Below are positions 12,294 through 22,082 of a stretch of 64,000 nt of DNA, one piece after another; positions within the stretch are counted from its first letter, which is position 1, and every line of letters begins with the position of its first letter. Under the pieces are notes generated by a model, which had not been told where the DNA came from, did not search any database, and saw nothing but the letters and a program-made list of their open reading frames with translations. The position numbers were made by a program, and so were the translations under genes. Source of the stretch: Platerodrilus igneus (Eukaryota > Arthropoda > Insecta > Coleoptera > Lycidae); the NCBI GenBank assembly GCA_036346225.1, contig JARFIW010001670.1, positions 6,014,001-6,078,000 on the forward strand. The letters run 5' to 3'.

Positions 12294-14187
12294 TATACAG
12301 GGTGAGTTTTTAGTGTGGCAACGGTCGATAACTCCGTTATTATAAAACCAAATTTGGAGGCATATTAGGCATGTCTAAAGTGCACATTTTAAAAATATTT
12401 GGAAGCATACAGGGTGTTTCATAATTCCAGGGCATATTAAACTTATATTTTTTTAAACGGAATACCCTATACATTATTACATTTTTGAAAAGCCCATAAA
12501 AAGAGCTTTAATTTGATATGCAATTGTATTTGTCTATTCCTTTTAGTTTTTGAGATATTTAACTGTTTTTAGAAAAAATGACCCCAATTGGATACATTGC
12601 CACTGCACTAATACACAACTTATGTTAATTTTCAAGATCCAGAAAATTTTACCATATACCATAGTATATTTGTAAATATCACTTTTTTGAAATTTCTTCC
12701 CAGTATACAGGGTGTGTCAGGTTTCGCAAAATGCAATTTTTAAAATTTTTTTTAATGGCATTCTACCAATTTTATTGCTACAGTGGATAGTTCATTAAGT
12801 GTCCTTTCATTTTTGTTAAGCATTCCCTATACTTAAATCCATTACTTTCTGAGATATTTTTGATTTTCTTCAAATTTTATGAATGTTTTTAATTTACATA
12901 ACTAAAAATAACTTACTATTGGAGAATATTACAAAACAATCAATACATATTAATTAATAATCAACTACACTTATCCAATAACAATTTTCACTACAGATAT
13001 AACAACCCACAATAATACGCTATCAACAGAATTCTGCCAGATCAACAATATGCATTTTATAGAAAATGTTCAAACAGGAAATCAGGCAGGCTTTGAAAAA
13101 AATAACAATTACAATCAAAATGTCATTTAGGTTTATTAATTGTAGTGTGTTGTCATTTAACACATTATCAGTTCTGTTTTAAATGTAATCTTTGAAAGAG
13201 TTTTCAAAATGAATTTTACAGTGGAAGAACAAATAAATATGATTTGGGTATTGAGAGCAAGTTTAAAAAATTTCCTACTTGCATCAAGAATATACCAAGA
13301 GAGATATCCTGTTAAATGACAACACACTACAATTAATAAACCTAAATGACACTTTACATGTAATAGTTATTTTTTTCAAAGCCTGCCTGATTTCCTGTTT
13401 GAACATTTTCTATAAAATGCATATTGTTGATCTGGCAGAATTCTGTTGATAGCGTATTATTGTGGGTTGTTATATCTGTAGTGAAAATTGTTATTGGATA
13501 AGTGTAGTTGATTATTAATTAATATGTATTGATTGTTTTGTAATATTCTCCAATAGTAAGTTATTTTTAGTTATGTAAATTAAAAACATTCATAAAATTT
13601 GAAGAAAATCAAAAATATCTCAGAAAGTAATGGATTTAAGTATAGGGAATGCTTAACAAAAATGAAAGGACACTTAATGAACTATCCATTGTAGCAATAA
13701 AATTGGTAGAGTGCCATTTAAAAAAAATTTTAAAAATTGCATTTTGCGAAACCTGACACCCTGTATACTGGGAAGAAATTTCAAAAAAGTGATATTTACA
13801 AATATACTATGGTATATGGTAAAATTTTCTGGATCTTGAAAATTAACATAAGTTGTGTATTAGTGCAGTGACAATGTATCCAATTGGGGTCATTTTTTCT
13901 AAAAACAGTGGAATATCGCAAAAACTAAAAGAAATAGACAGATACAATTTCATATCAAATTAAAGCTTTTTTTATGGGATTTTCAAAAATGTAATAATAT
14001 ATAGGGTGTTTTATTTAAGAAAATATAAGTTTACTATGCCCTGGAATTATGAAACACCCTGTATGCTTCCAAATATTTTTAAAATGTGCACTTTAGGCAT
14101 GCTTAATATGCCTCCAAATTTGGTTTACGTAGCTTTTATAATAACGGAGTTATCGACCATTGCCACACTAAAAACTCACCCTGTATA
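12294..14187. mobile_element. Fold-back element with mariner-type ends, three nested pairs
   Basis: Two arms of roughly 870 bp (about 12,294-13,161 and 13,312-14,187) are reverse complements with mostly substitution differences. The outer ends read TATACAGGGTG and CACCCTGTATA, typical of insect Tc1/mariner-superfamily elements that insert at TA. The same motif recurs inside each arm: at 12,409 with 14,054-14,064, and at 12,705 with 13,757-13,767. That gives three nested inverted pairs. The 150-bp loop carries the start of a transposase. Such palindromes normally arise by strand switching during repair or transposition. Confidence 0.85.
13209..13319 (+). pseudogene. Transposase N-terminal fragment (DUF4817-like helix-turn-helix)
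   Basis: A 36-codon frame starts at an ATG with FTVEEQINMIW and continues with ASRIYQERYP. This matches the pattern of the DUF4817 domain (FTxEExxxM...A...Y..RYP) at the N-terminus of a large arthropod group of DDD/E transposases; compare 60,666 and 30,678 in this window. It runs into a stop exactly where the right palindrome arm begins, so the rest of the gene was lost by the fold-back event. Confidence 0.6.
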
Positions 14188-14347
14188 TATGTATGTCCAA
14201 CATATGTTTGACATATGTCCGACGTGACCAGACGTAACCCAATGCGCCCCGGAAGTGCCGGGTGCGCAACCAAGTGACAAGTGCAAAAAAAGTTTAAAAT
14301 CTGCACAGGGAGGAAGTCGGTTCTAGACCCACCACCACCACATCCGA

Positions 14348-14425
14348 GATTTAACATGGGAAATTCTAAAGTCCAAAAAGACAATTTTTGTGAGTTCCAC
14401 AGGTCATCCACCCCGAGACCGCTAT
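14348..14425 (+). repeat. Direct repeat flanking the fold-back element (right copy)
   Basis: Partner of 12,207-12,285 (AATTCTAAAGTCCAAAAAGA core). A GTTCTAGACCCACCACCAC block flanks it on both sides (about 14,320 and 14,449), so this stretch is itself part of a roughly 130-bp imperfect tandem unit. Confidence 0.65.
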
Positions 14426-14447
14426 GGCGACTCTGTAGAGAGGATGC

Positions 14448-14868
14448 TAGTTCTAGACCCACCACCACAACCACCACCATCACCACTACCACAACCACCA
14501 CCACCATCACCACCACCACAACACAACCACAACAACAACCACAACCACAACCACAACCACAACCACAACCACAACCACAACCACAACCACAACCACAACC
14601 ACAACCACAACCACAACCACAACCACAACCACAACCACAACCACAACCACAACCACAACCACAACCACAACCACAACCACAACCACAACCACAACCACAA
14701 CCACAACCACAACCACAACCACAACCACAACCACAACCACAACCACAACCACAACCACAACCACAACCACAACCACAACCACCACCATCACCACCACCAC
14801 CACCATCACCACCACCACCACCACCACCACCACCACCACACACCACCATCACCACCACCACCACCACC
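14448..14868. repeat. (CCACAA)n microsatellite with CCACCA/CCATCA flanks
   Basis: About 245 bp (14,536-14,780) is an almost perfect CCACAA hexamer, around 40 units. On the left (14,455-14,535) and right (14,781-14,868) are mixed CCACCA/CCATCA triplet runs. Every frame is open and gives simple repeats (PQ, HN, TT on plus; CG, VV, WL on minus), so the long open frames are by-products of the repeat. There is total C/A versus G/T strand asymmetry. Confidence 0.95.
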
Positions 14869-14877
14869 GCACTTGTA

Positions 14878-15100
14878 AAATATTCGCACATCTAGTAACA
14901 GTATTAATTAATATTGTCATCTTAAATCTGCACAATAGTTTTCTTCAACTAAACATTTCTTAGTCCCGGGCATGAATAATTTAATTAAATTCTAATTTGC
15001 CTTTATCTTACAGTATACCCTTCCACCATATTATCAAATATTCGCACATCTAGTAATAATATTAAATAACATTGTCATCTTAAATCTGCACAATAGTGCG
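14878..15100. repeat. Imperfect direct duplication, about 158-bp spacing
   Basis: The block AATATTCGCACATCTAGTAA ... TCTTAAATCTGCACAATAGT at about 14,878-14,940 recurs at about 15,037-15,099 in the same orientation with few differences. Between them is AT-rich sequence with no gene. Confidence 0.75.
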
Positions 15101-15930
15101 GCGAAGGGGTATGCATGTATTATACAGCGCATTGTTGCTATAAAATATGTTAGTTTACGAGAAGCTCGAACGTGAACAAATTAAATTTTAATCTATAATT
15201 AACCACGGTCGTAAAAATGGGAAATTAATGGTTAATTTTAATACCGCTAAGCATATACTTTTGCTTGGTGATTCATTTGGAAAATATTCAAGCCTACCAT
15301 TTCCTAAAATATGATGTAGAAGTTATTTAAAATTAAATTGCTTTATTAGTAAGTATTCTGTAGACAACAAGTTTGGTATTCCCTTAGCAAAGGTTTAAAG
15401 TGTTTTTATTAAGTTTATGGTTATAGTAGCACTGCATCTTCTACAGCACGACTTGCACACAATTTGTGTGCGTGTGCTACCACCCTTTTGGATTTTTAAT
15501 ATGCACGCGATCCGTATAACATGGAAGACGTTTCCGATGTTTCTACTAACGGCATTCGCACCATCGACGATGCGAACCAGGTGCATGTATTGGCGCTAAA
15601 TGTATTGGACGAGCAGCAAGGATTATGACGTCATTTAGTTCCCCGCTGAATCCTCAACATCGTTCGGTCGTCTTCGGAAACCTTCGGTATGCATTCTATA
15701 AGGAACATAAATCAGGCATGCTAGAGTAAGCTTTTTAGTTATAAGTTAGTTCGATTACAAGTTTAACCAAAGTCTTATAGTGCGGATTTTGTTTTGTACT
15801 AAACGTTTTTAAATGCGAGTCCTTTCACGTCTACTTTACCGGGAGGGATGCTCTCAAACGGCACCAGAACAAATGTCGTGGTGTAACATCGCCCCCGGTT
15901 AAGCTTATACATCCGTCGGCAGCAAAGTAT
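15101..15930. other. No gene recognised
   Basis: Moderately AT-rich sequence with short open frames that lack recognisable motifs. It precedes, and could include decayed upstream parts of, the zinc-finger remnant at 15,930. Confidence 0.4.
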
Positions 15931-16557
15931 TTAAACTGTGGGTCTTGCAGTATCGCTTTTACAAGAATAGCTTACAGCGACACAAGGAAAACCAGCACGG
16001 TATGTCATTAAGTAGTAAACGTTCAGCTCCGCCAGCTGTTAAAAGGTTTTGTACGAAACAACCACGAATTATGTGTAAAGTGTGCGACATGGAGGTGTTA
16101 AAGTCTGCATACCCCTGGTCATCTACGGAGCAACAAACATAAAAATGCATCAGTTACCGCTACTAACGACGATGGTGTAGAAATGGTTAGCACAGCGTTT
16201 CACATCCGTATGGTTAGCTATCGCATAAAGAATGTCAGTGTGGGCGATGGAGTGTCCGAGTTTCTTTGGAAGCAGAAAGAATGATTTATTCGATTACTTA
16301 ATAAAAAAAGAATACAACATACAGCAATAAAAGTCGATTGCGAACTCTACGGCGTTTACACCAAAATGGGGGAAGAGACTACCGATGTGAAATCCTTTAA
16401 CACAAAAAGTATGGTTATAACGTCTTCTAATAATCCGGAAAATATGTACGAGGTCTTAAACGAAACCATGTAAACGCCAACTTTATACCCAATTAATAAA
16501 ATCAGTTTGTCGGGCGAGGACAACGAAAAGTACATCATTCCTAATAGCACAGCAACC
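15930..16557 (+). pseudogene. Remnant of a C2H2-containing mobile-element protein (Polinton/Maverick-like?)
   Basis: Two zinc-finger-like blocks are visible across frames. One is C-G-S-C ... SLQRHKENQH (about 15,937-15,998). The other is C-K-V-C-D ... HLRSNKHK (about 16,072-16,145, with a frameshift near 16,120). Downstream, one frame keeps AFHIRMVSYRI, IKVDCELYGVY, VKSFNTK and MYEVLNETM before a stop near 16,557. From memory this order resembles a repetitive arthropod family in which a C2H2 N-terminus leads into a longer protein, sometimes a type-B DNA polymerase of Maverick/Polinton elements. The polymerase part is not here. It is clearly decayed; the family assignment is tentative. Confidence 0.4.
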
Positions 16558-16870
16558 TAATTAAGGTAGGTCAGTAAGCAATATTAAATTGCTGTTAATT
16601 GACTTGCATTTATCGTATTTTCCTATTGTAATAACCGCATTTGTTTGGAAAAGATACTATATACAGCTTTCTGAATTATTAACCAAGCGATGATTACACC
16701 AAAAGTCGACCTTCCCATTTACACATTTAAAACACATTACATTGGAATGATTAGTTTATTAAACTGTAAATTGGATAAAATAAATTATTAAAATTTTGTA
16801 TGCTTATTTCTTTGTATTGGTTAAAGGACTGTAGATATTAAAAAGGAGAGGTGATTAGGAATTGATTTTG
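16558..16870. other. AT-rich spacer, nothing recognised
   Basis: No feature seen between the zinc-finger remnant and the 341-bp tandem repeat. Confidence 0.5.
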
Positions 16871-17674
16871 GTACAAAATCTTAAAATTGGTGTAGCTCCC
16901 TTAGGGATGGTGCAATCTAAAAAATTCTTAGAAATTTGGGTAGCTGAGAAAATTCTAATATTAATTGATACCAAACAAGATAGGTTTATCGCGAAAGATG
17001 CATTGGTTAGACGAAGAAAACTATTTGTTAGTTTTGCATATAAAGCAAAGAGCAAAATTTAGAGCTTCTGGACTTTAAAGGGGTATAACTTTACAGGGCG
17101 TGGTCGGATATTAAATCTGTTCACAGATTCGAATTCTGCGTAAAATTCTAGACTAACAAGATGTATCGCATGACTAAAAAAATGTTTAAGGACGGTTGGA
17201 AATCGCTACAGGTAAGAAATCTTAAAATTAGGGTAGCTCCCTGGGGGATGATGCTATCTGAAATATTCTTAGAAATTCGGATAGCTGAGAAAATTCTAAT
17301 ATTAATTGATACCAAACAAGGTAGGTTTATCTCGAAAGATGCATTGGCTAGACGAAGAAAACTATTTGTTAGGTTTGCTTATAGAGCAAAGAGCAAAATT
17401 TAGAAGATCAGGACTTTAAAGGGGTATAACTTTGCAGGGCGTGGTCCGATTTTAAATCTGTTTACAGATTCGAATTCTACGTAAAATTTTAGACTAATTT
17501 AATGTATCGCATGTATAAAAAAATTTATAAGAACGCTCAAAAGTCGCTACAGGTAAGAAATCTTAAAATTGGGGTAGCTCTCTGGGAGATGGCGCTATCT
17601 AAAAATTTAAAGAGATTTGGGTAGCCGAGAAAAATCTAATATTAATTGATACCAAACAAGGTAGGTTTATCTCG
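16871..17674 (+). repeat. Tandem repeat, exact 341-bp period, about 2.4 copies
   Basis: The landmark AATCTTAAAATT starts at 16,877, 17,218 and 17,559: two exact 341-bp steps. Other landmarks (TTAATTGATACCAAACAAG, GGACTTTAAAGGGGTATAAC) recur with the same spacing. Copies differ mainly by substitutions. The third copy stops at about 17,674 inside GTTTATCTCG. The first two copies each hold an open frame ending in ..RRRKLFV.FAY.AKSKI-stop (16,862-17,062 and 17,161-17,403). The unit looks like satellite DNA or a fragment of an array. I do not recognise it as a known family, and coding is unproven. Confidence 0.85.
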
Positions 17675-17900
17675 TGGGTGGAAATGTAGAGAAAGATTTA
17701 TCTCGCGGTTGGAAAGAATGCGGGTGTGACGTAATCAAAATGGTTGGGGGTGTCCGAGCAAGGAGGAGAGCAGAGGAGAGCAAGGAGGAGAGCAGGAGGA
17801 GATTCATCTCCATATTTTCATCTTATGGGAATTTACATGTAAATTTGGTCCAGATGTGGGTGGAAATGAGGATGCTGGTGGAAATGAGGGTCTGATTACG
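17675..17900 (+). repeat. Purine-rich tract with short internal repeats
   Basis: About 17,758-17,812 is nearly all purine, with AGGAGGAGAGC units repeated imperfectly. TGGTGGAAATGAGG-like units repeat at 17,860-17,890. GTTTATCTCG from the 341-bp unit recurs at 17,697. No gene seen. Confidence 0.5.
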
Positions 17901-20755
17901 CCCATAATGTACTACTAAGGTGTATATAAATTTGATATTACCAACTATTGTTAAAAATGATCGAAGTAAAATAGTAAGACTTGCTGTCCCAACTAAGTTC
18001 TCAGGTTAATACGTAAATCACATTTAGCCTTTAGCATTCTGAAGCTTTTCCTAACACCGCTAATCTGTAACTGCTCGATTATACTTGTGAACGTCGGGAA
18101 ACAATGACAACGTGGAATTTAAACAAAAGATAACGAATCGTCAGCTGTTACTTGTAGTAAGCGAAGAATGCACTACAAAAATAGTGTACAAATTAAGACC
18201 CACATGCTATACGTATTGTTAAATGTAAATCAATAGGTGGTTTACATTAATTGCTAGTACATGAGGGAGCGACTACAATTATTGCATGAATGATAGCGTC
18301 TGTACTTTGAAGATGCTTTAATATAGTAAGGTGAAGAAGTTAAGAAGTATGATACAAATCTCAATTCTATATATACTTGCTTAAATTTTTGCCATTAATT
18401 TAACATTTTCCCAGCAAAAGCGTTTTTTATACATCGGTACTTGATGCTAGCGTTTTGTATTCTCATAGCATAAAAGTTGGTCATATTTGTTTCGAAATAT
18501 GTTTGGACTATTTTTCATGCACTTTTGGCGACTTTTACCAAAGAGTTCGATTTGCTTTAGATAGAAGAAATGTTTTTATTAATTCTGAAGCGAAAGTCGA
18601 AGAAATTCATAATATTGTTTAATATTTGATTAAAAGGGTTAAACTAAATAAATTCTCTTTGAAGTCTTGCTTTCTGAAACAAGGTGCTATGGGAGTTGTT
18701 ATACAAATACATAGCGCACGCGTTTATTTGTTTTTCAAGCTGCACAAGATTCCGAATTGGATAGACTATCATTAATCTCATCTGTATTTGGAGCGAATGT
18801 GTTTTACATGTATTTTGTATGTTACAATTTGCATTGAATTCGTTTCGGTTCTCAGGGTTTATACGTCTTTATGAACTCTATCCTTCACTGTTTCGCAGCA
18901 TCTTAAATATTTTCCTATTAAGCCGCTGTTCCGCCCGTTATAATTATATAGACTGCAATGGCATGCAAGACACAAAATAATCGAAATTTATTACTCTAAC
19001 TCTTATCTATATTACCATGTTTAAACGTGCTCACGTCTTGCTCGGATGAATCGAACTACAAAGCTGTTGTTTCCTTTCAAGATTTCATCTCCAATTAACG
19101 GTTCGATCTTTCGTTATCGACTTTCATCTGCAAGACTTGATTTTCACAGTATTTCTCGGTCAGATTTTATCACTGAATTCTCTCAGTTCAAACATCAAAC
19201 AAATAATATAATGGGTGTGATTTATTAGCGTTGAGAGTATGATGGATATGTTGAATTTTTGTGGAGCAGAAAGACGTATAGAATAAATTAATGTATTGTA
19301 CTCTTGAAAGTATGAATACGTCTTTCTCGAGTATGCAAATTGTAATAATAATAATCGCGTTTGATTTGTGAACGATAGAACGTTTGACCTTTTAATTGGA
19401 GCTATAGTTATACTTCATTTGTACACGAAACGTAGACTGTTTTAAATATGTTTATTAGGGTTTTATAACGGGCCAGACATTTTATTCTCTAAATACTGCT
19501 TAGTCTCGTTCTTTTGGACGCATCATTCTGTCAGAGAATAACTGAGGTGATACATTTATTAGTTTACTACCTTTGGGAGAAGCTTGGCTAAAATTTGATT
19601 AGATAGCGTATAAATATATTTCTTTGGGGTTTTAATAGCTCTTTTTGCTGCGCGCAAGTATCTCTTTTAGAGATTGTAATATTAAGCATTACGGAAAATT
19701 TCTAGAATAAAAGCATCTTCTATCCGTTTGAATAAGATTTGTTGACAGACAAAAATATTATACATTTCTATTAAGAATAATTTTTAGCGCAACATATTTA
19801 AACGTAGAAGCCTGCTTTGTAATTCTTCCCTACAGACTTCAAATTAAATTTTTACTAGAAATTGAAAATTCTGCTTGGCCGTAAACACAATATTACACAG
19901 GACAAGAATGTGTCTGGAACATGTATGTTTACTTAATTACTAATATCACAGACCAACACGATGTTCGTTTCCTGGCGTCTTTTATGTATTTTTGGTCGCT
20001 CAAACCGAATCTGCACTTAGAATTCTCATATTACCCTCAGGTATTAAGATACCTGTTAAGGATTGTTTACATTGTATAAAATATTGTATGAAAGTAATCT
20101 GTCGTAATATCCAGCAAACGTTTTAGACATCGGTGCAGGGACGACTTAAGATATGCAAACGCCGCGGACAGGATGAGCAGCAGTTGATACTCTAAACCCG
20201 TCGTAAATAAATATTAAATATAAACAAACTAATAGTATTTTAATGTACAGAATATGGTGCCGATAAACTGTATAGCATGTTGCAAAACTGTGTAAAACAA
20301 ACAAATACGTTTTATTACGTATGCAGCGAGTTTGCGATTAAATCCCACAAGGCACAATAACTACGTTAATTAAAAAAGCTTATGAGCTTTATTTTGAATG
20401 CAAATTAAAGAAATAGAATAAACCTTGAGCACCGCCTATCATTTGCGCAACGTGTGCTGTAGATTTAAGAGGACCTGTCGACGGTACTTGCAAGACAATG
20501 GTTTTTACAGTAGCTATGGTGTAAAGATAACCTAAGATCATATTACAGATTGCTATTTTTACTTGACTAATCTATCTGGAATATCATTCAAGTCAAATCA
20601 CACTCTGTACCTAAACATTCAACCAGCTCCTAGACCAGTTTTTCACAGACACAATTTACCTGTCCCCAAATGTTCAGAATCATAAACATTTGACAATGAT
20701 ATGAATGTGTTGAAGAAAATATTGTTAAACCTATGGAAGAAGACGCGGATCTTGA
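17901..20755. other. AT-rich stretch, no gene recognised
   Basis: Nearly 2.9 kb without coding similarity, terminal repeats or RNA gene that I can support. Open frames of about 60 codons occur but show no motif. Confidence 0.5.
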
Positions 20756-21680
20756 TTTCTAACCATTGATATAGGTATTCCACATTTAATTTTACAAGAT
20801 GAGTTTAACGACTAATTGCGGGATTTAAATTTGCCAAAACTCAAACCGAACTGTTAAACCAGGTTGCAAAGTTGGAATCTATTACCGAGTTGTACGCATA
20901 TTTCCACATATCGAAAGCTGAACAAGATTTTCTTTACTTTTTACATCGTGTGATTAGTTGGTTCACTGTGTAGATATTTCTGGATTAATGGATGCATTAG
21001 GGTGTAAATACATAACTAATGATTGCAGACTATTTATTGATTCACCTACTCTAAACTTGAAGAAAGTTCTTCTCCACAATGGAAATTCGTACCCCTCTAT
21101 TCTTATGACCCAAGCAGTACATATGAAGGAAAACTATGATAATATGAAAACTTTACTTAAAAAAGTTAAGTATACAGAATATGAGAGGAGCATATGCGGT
21201 GATTGAAAAGTCGCAGCACCTTCGTTGGGAATGCAATTGGATTACACCAGGTACTGCAAATGGGACTGCAGAGCAAAGGATAAACACTACTTTTAAAAGA
21301 CTGAAAAATGCGAGAAAACTGTGTTGCTGGAAAAAGAAAATGTTGCAAATCCTCTTCTTGTTGATATAAAGTAAGTTTTGCTACTATCTCTACACATAAA
21401 ACTGGAACGATGAAAAACTTTGTCAAAGCTTCAAATAAAGATGGCGAAGCTTTTCGGTATCTGAGATAGAAGTTTTTCCGATTAAGTGAAGCAAAAATAT
21501 AAAAAAGAATTTTTATTGGGCCTCAAATTCGTCATATCATAAAAGACAATATATTCGATTCAAAACTGACCGAGATCCAGGTTGCCGTATGGGTTTTAAA
21601 GACGTGTTTTTCGATTTCTTGGAAAATATTAAAGTAAACAACTTACGAACAAATTGTGAATCTTTCATCATCATTTTGTT
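20756..21680 (+). pseudogene. Fossil of a recurrent arthropod repeat-associated protein
   Basis: The best block is 20,958-21,206: DISGLMDALG, RLFIDSPTLNLKKVLLHNGN, YPSILMTQAVHMKENYDNMK and YERSICGD. Upstream, in other frames, are LNLPK.QTELL (about 20,830) and a region that should precede LVxCxDIxGLM. Downstream, shifted frames give WDCRAKD.HY.KR, T.N.. MKNFVKA, F..L.QKF, IGPQIRHIIKDN, SFKDV and ..FLENIKVNN up to about 21,680. I recall this order from a multi-copy uncharacterised family in aphids, beetles and other arthropods, thought to be of mobile-element origin. Its biochemical role is unknown to me. At least five frameshifts or stops show it is dead. Confidence 0.5.
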
Positions 21681-21860
21681 TTCGACCTTACTTAAGGTCG
21701 GTTTGACGCAGCTCTAACTTTTTTTCTATTCTATGCTAATCTAAAAAGCTCTACATACCCTTCACAACCTAAATTTCTAATAATTTGACTAATATAGTTT
21801 GGTCTAGGTCTTCCTATATCCTTCTATCTTTTTCCTATCCAGCTGGCTCTACATAGATAT
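21676..21860 (-). mobile_element. RTE-2 LINE, short 3'-end fragment
   Basis: Strongly matches 22,083-22,240 (GGTCGGTTTGACGCAGCTCT, ACATACCCTTCACAACCTAA, TAATTTGACTAATATAG), which is the 3' end of the RTE-2 copy next to it. It begins with the stem-loop CGACCTTACTTAAGGTCG near the element's 3' end. It is 5'-truncated, as expected for incomplete reverse transcription. Confidence 0.75.
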
Positions 21861-22080
21861 TAGCAACCTGATGGTTGTTAAAAAACTCTGTTTACATGAT
21901 TACCATTTATAAGGAAATGAAATATAACCTGGTTATCCGCTTCATAAAGGAAAAGTGTTAAATTATATGTTATGGTAAGTCTTAAGCAACGAAACGCTAC
22001 CAACATGCCAAACCGCTAACTAATTGTGAGTTATGTCCTGGTGACATTTAGTTAACTGATTTTTATTTTTTTTTTGTTTT
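21861..22080. other. Spacer, nothing recognised
   Basis: AT-rich sequence between two RTE-2 copies; no gene seen. Confidence 0.4.
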
Positions 22081-22082
22081 GT

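Noticed and set aside
14281..14895. Long open frames coding PQ-, HN-, CG-, V- and WL-repeat proteins
   Set aside because: They are forced by the CCACAA hexamer, which leaves all frames open. No start context, conserved flank or homologous domain supports a gene.
14448..15100. CRISPR-like array from repeated blocks
   Set aside because: The repeats are a microsatellite plus one imperfect duplication, without spacers of regular length, in a eukaryotic repeat context.
17105..17145. GATTCGAATTC motif as a possible tRNA B box in the 341-bp repeat
   Set aside because: No A box at the right distance and no cloverleaf; it is part of the satellite unit.
19046..19228. 60-codon plus-strand frame as a small gene
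   Set aside because: AT-rich chance frame with no motif, no neighbouring coding signal and ordinary length for this base composition.
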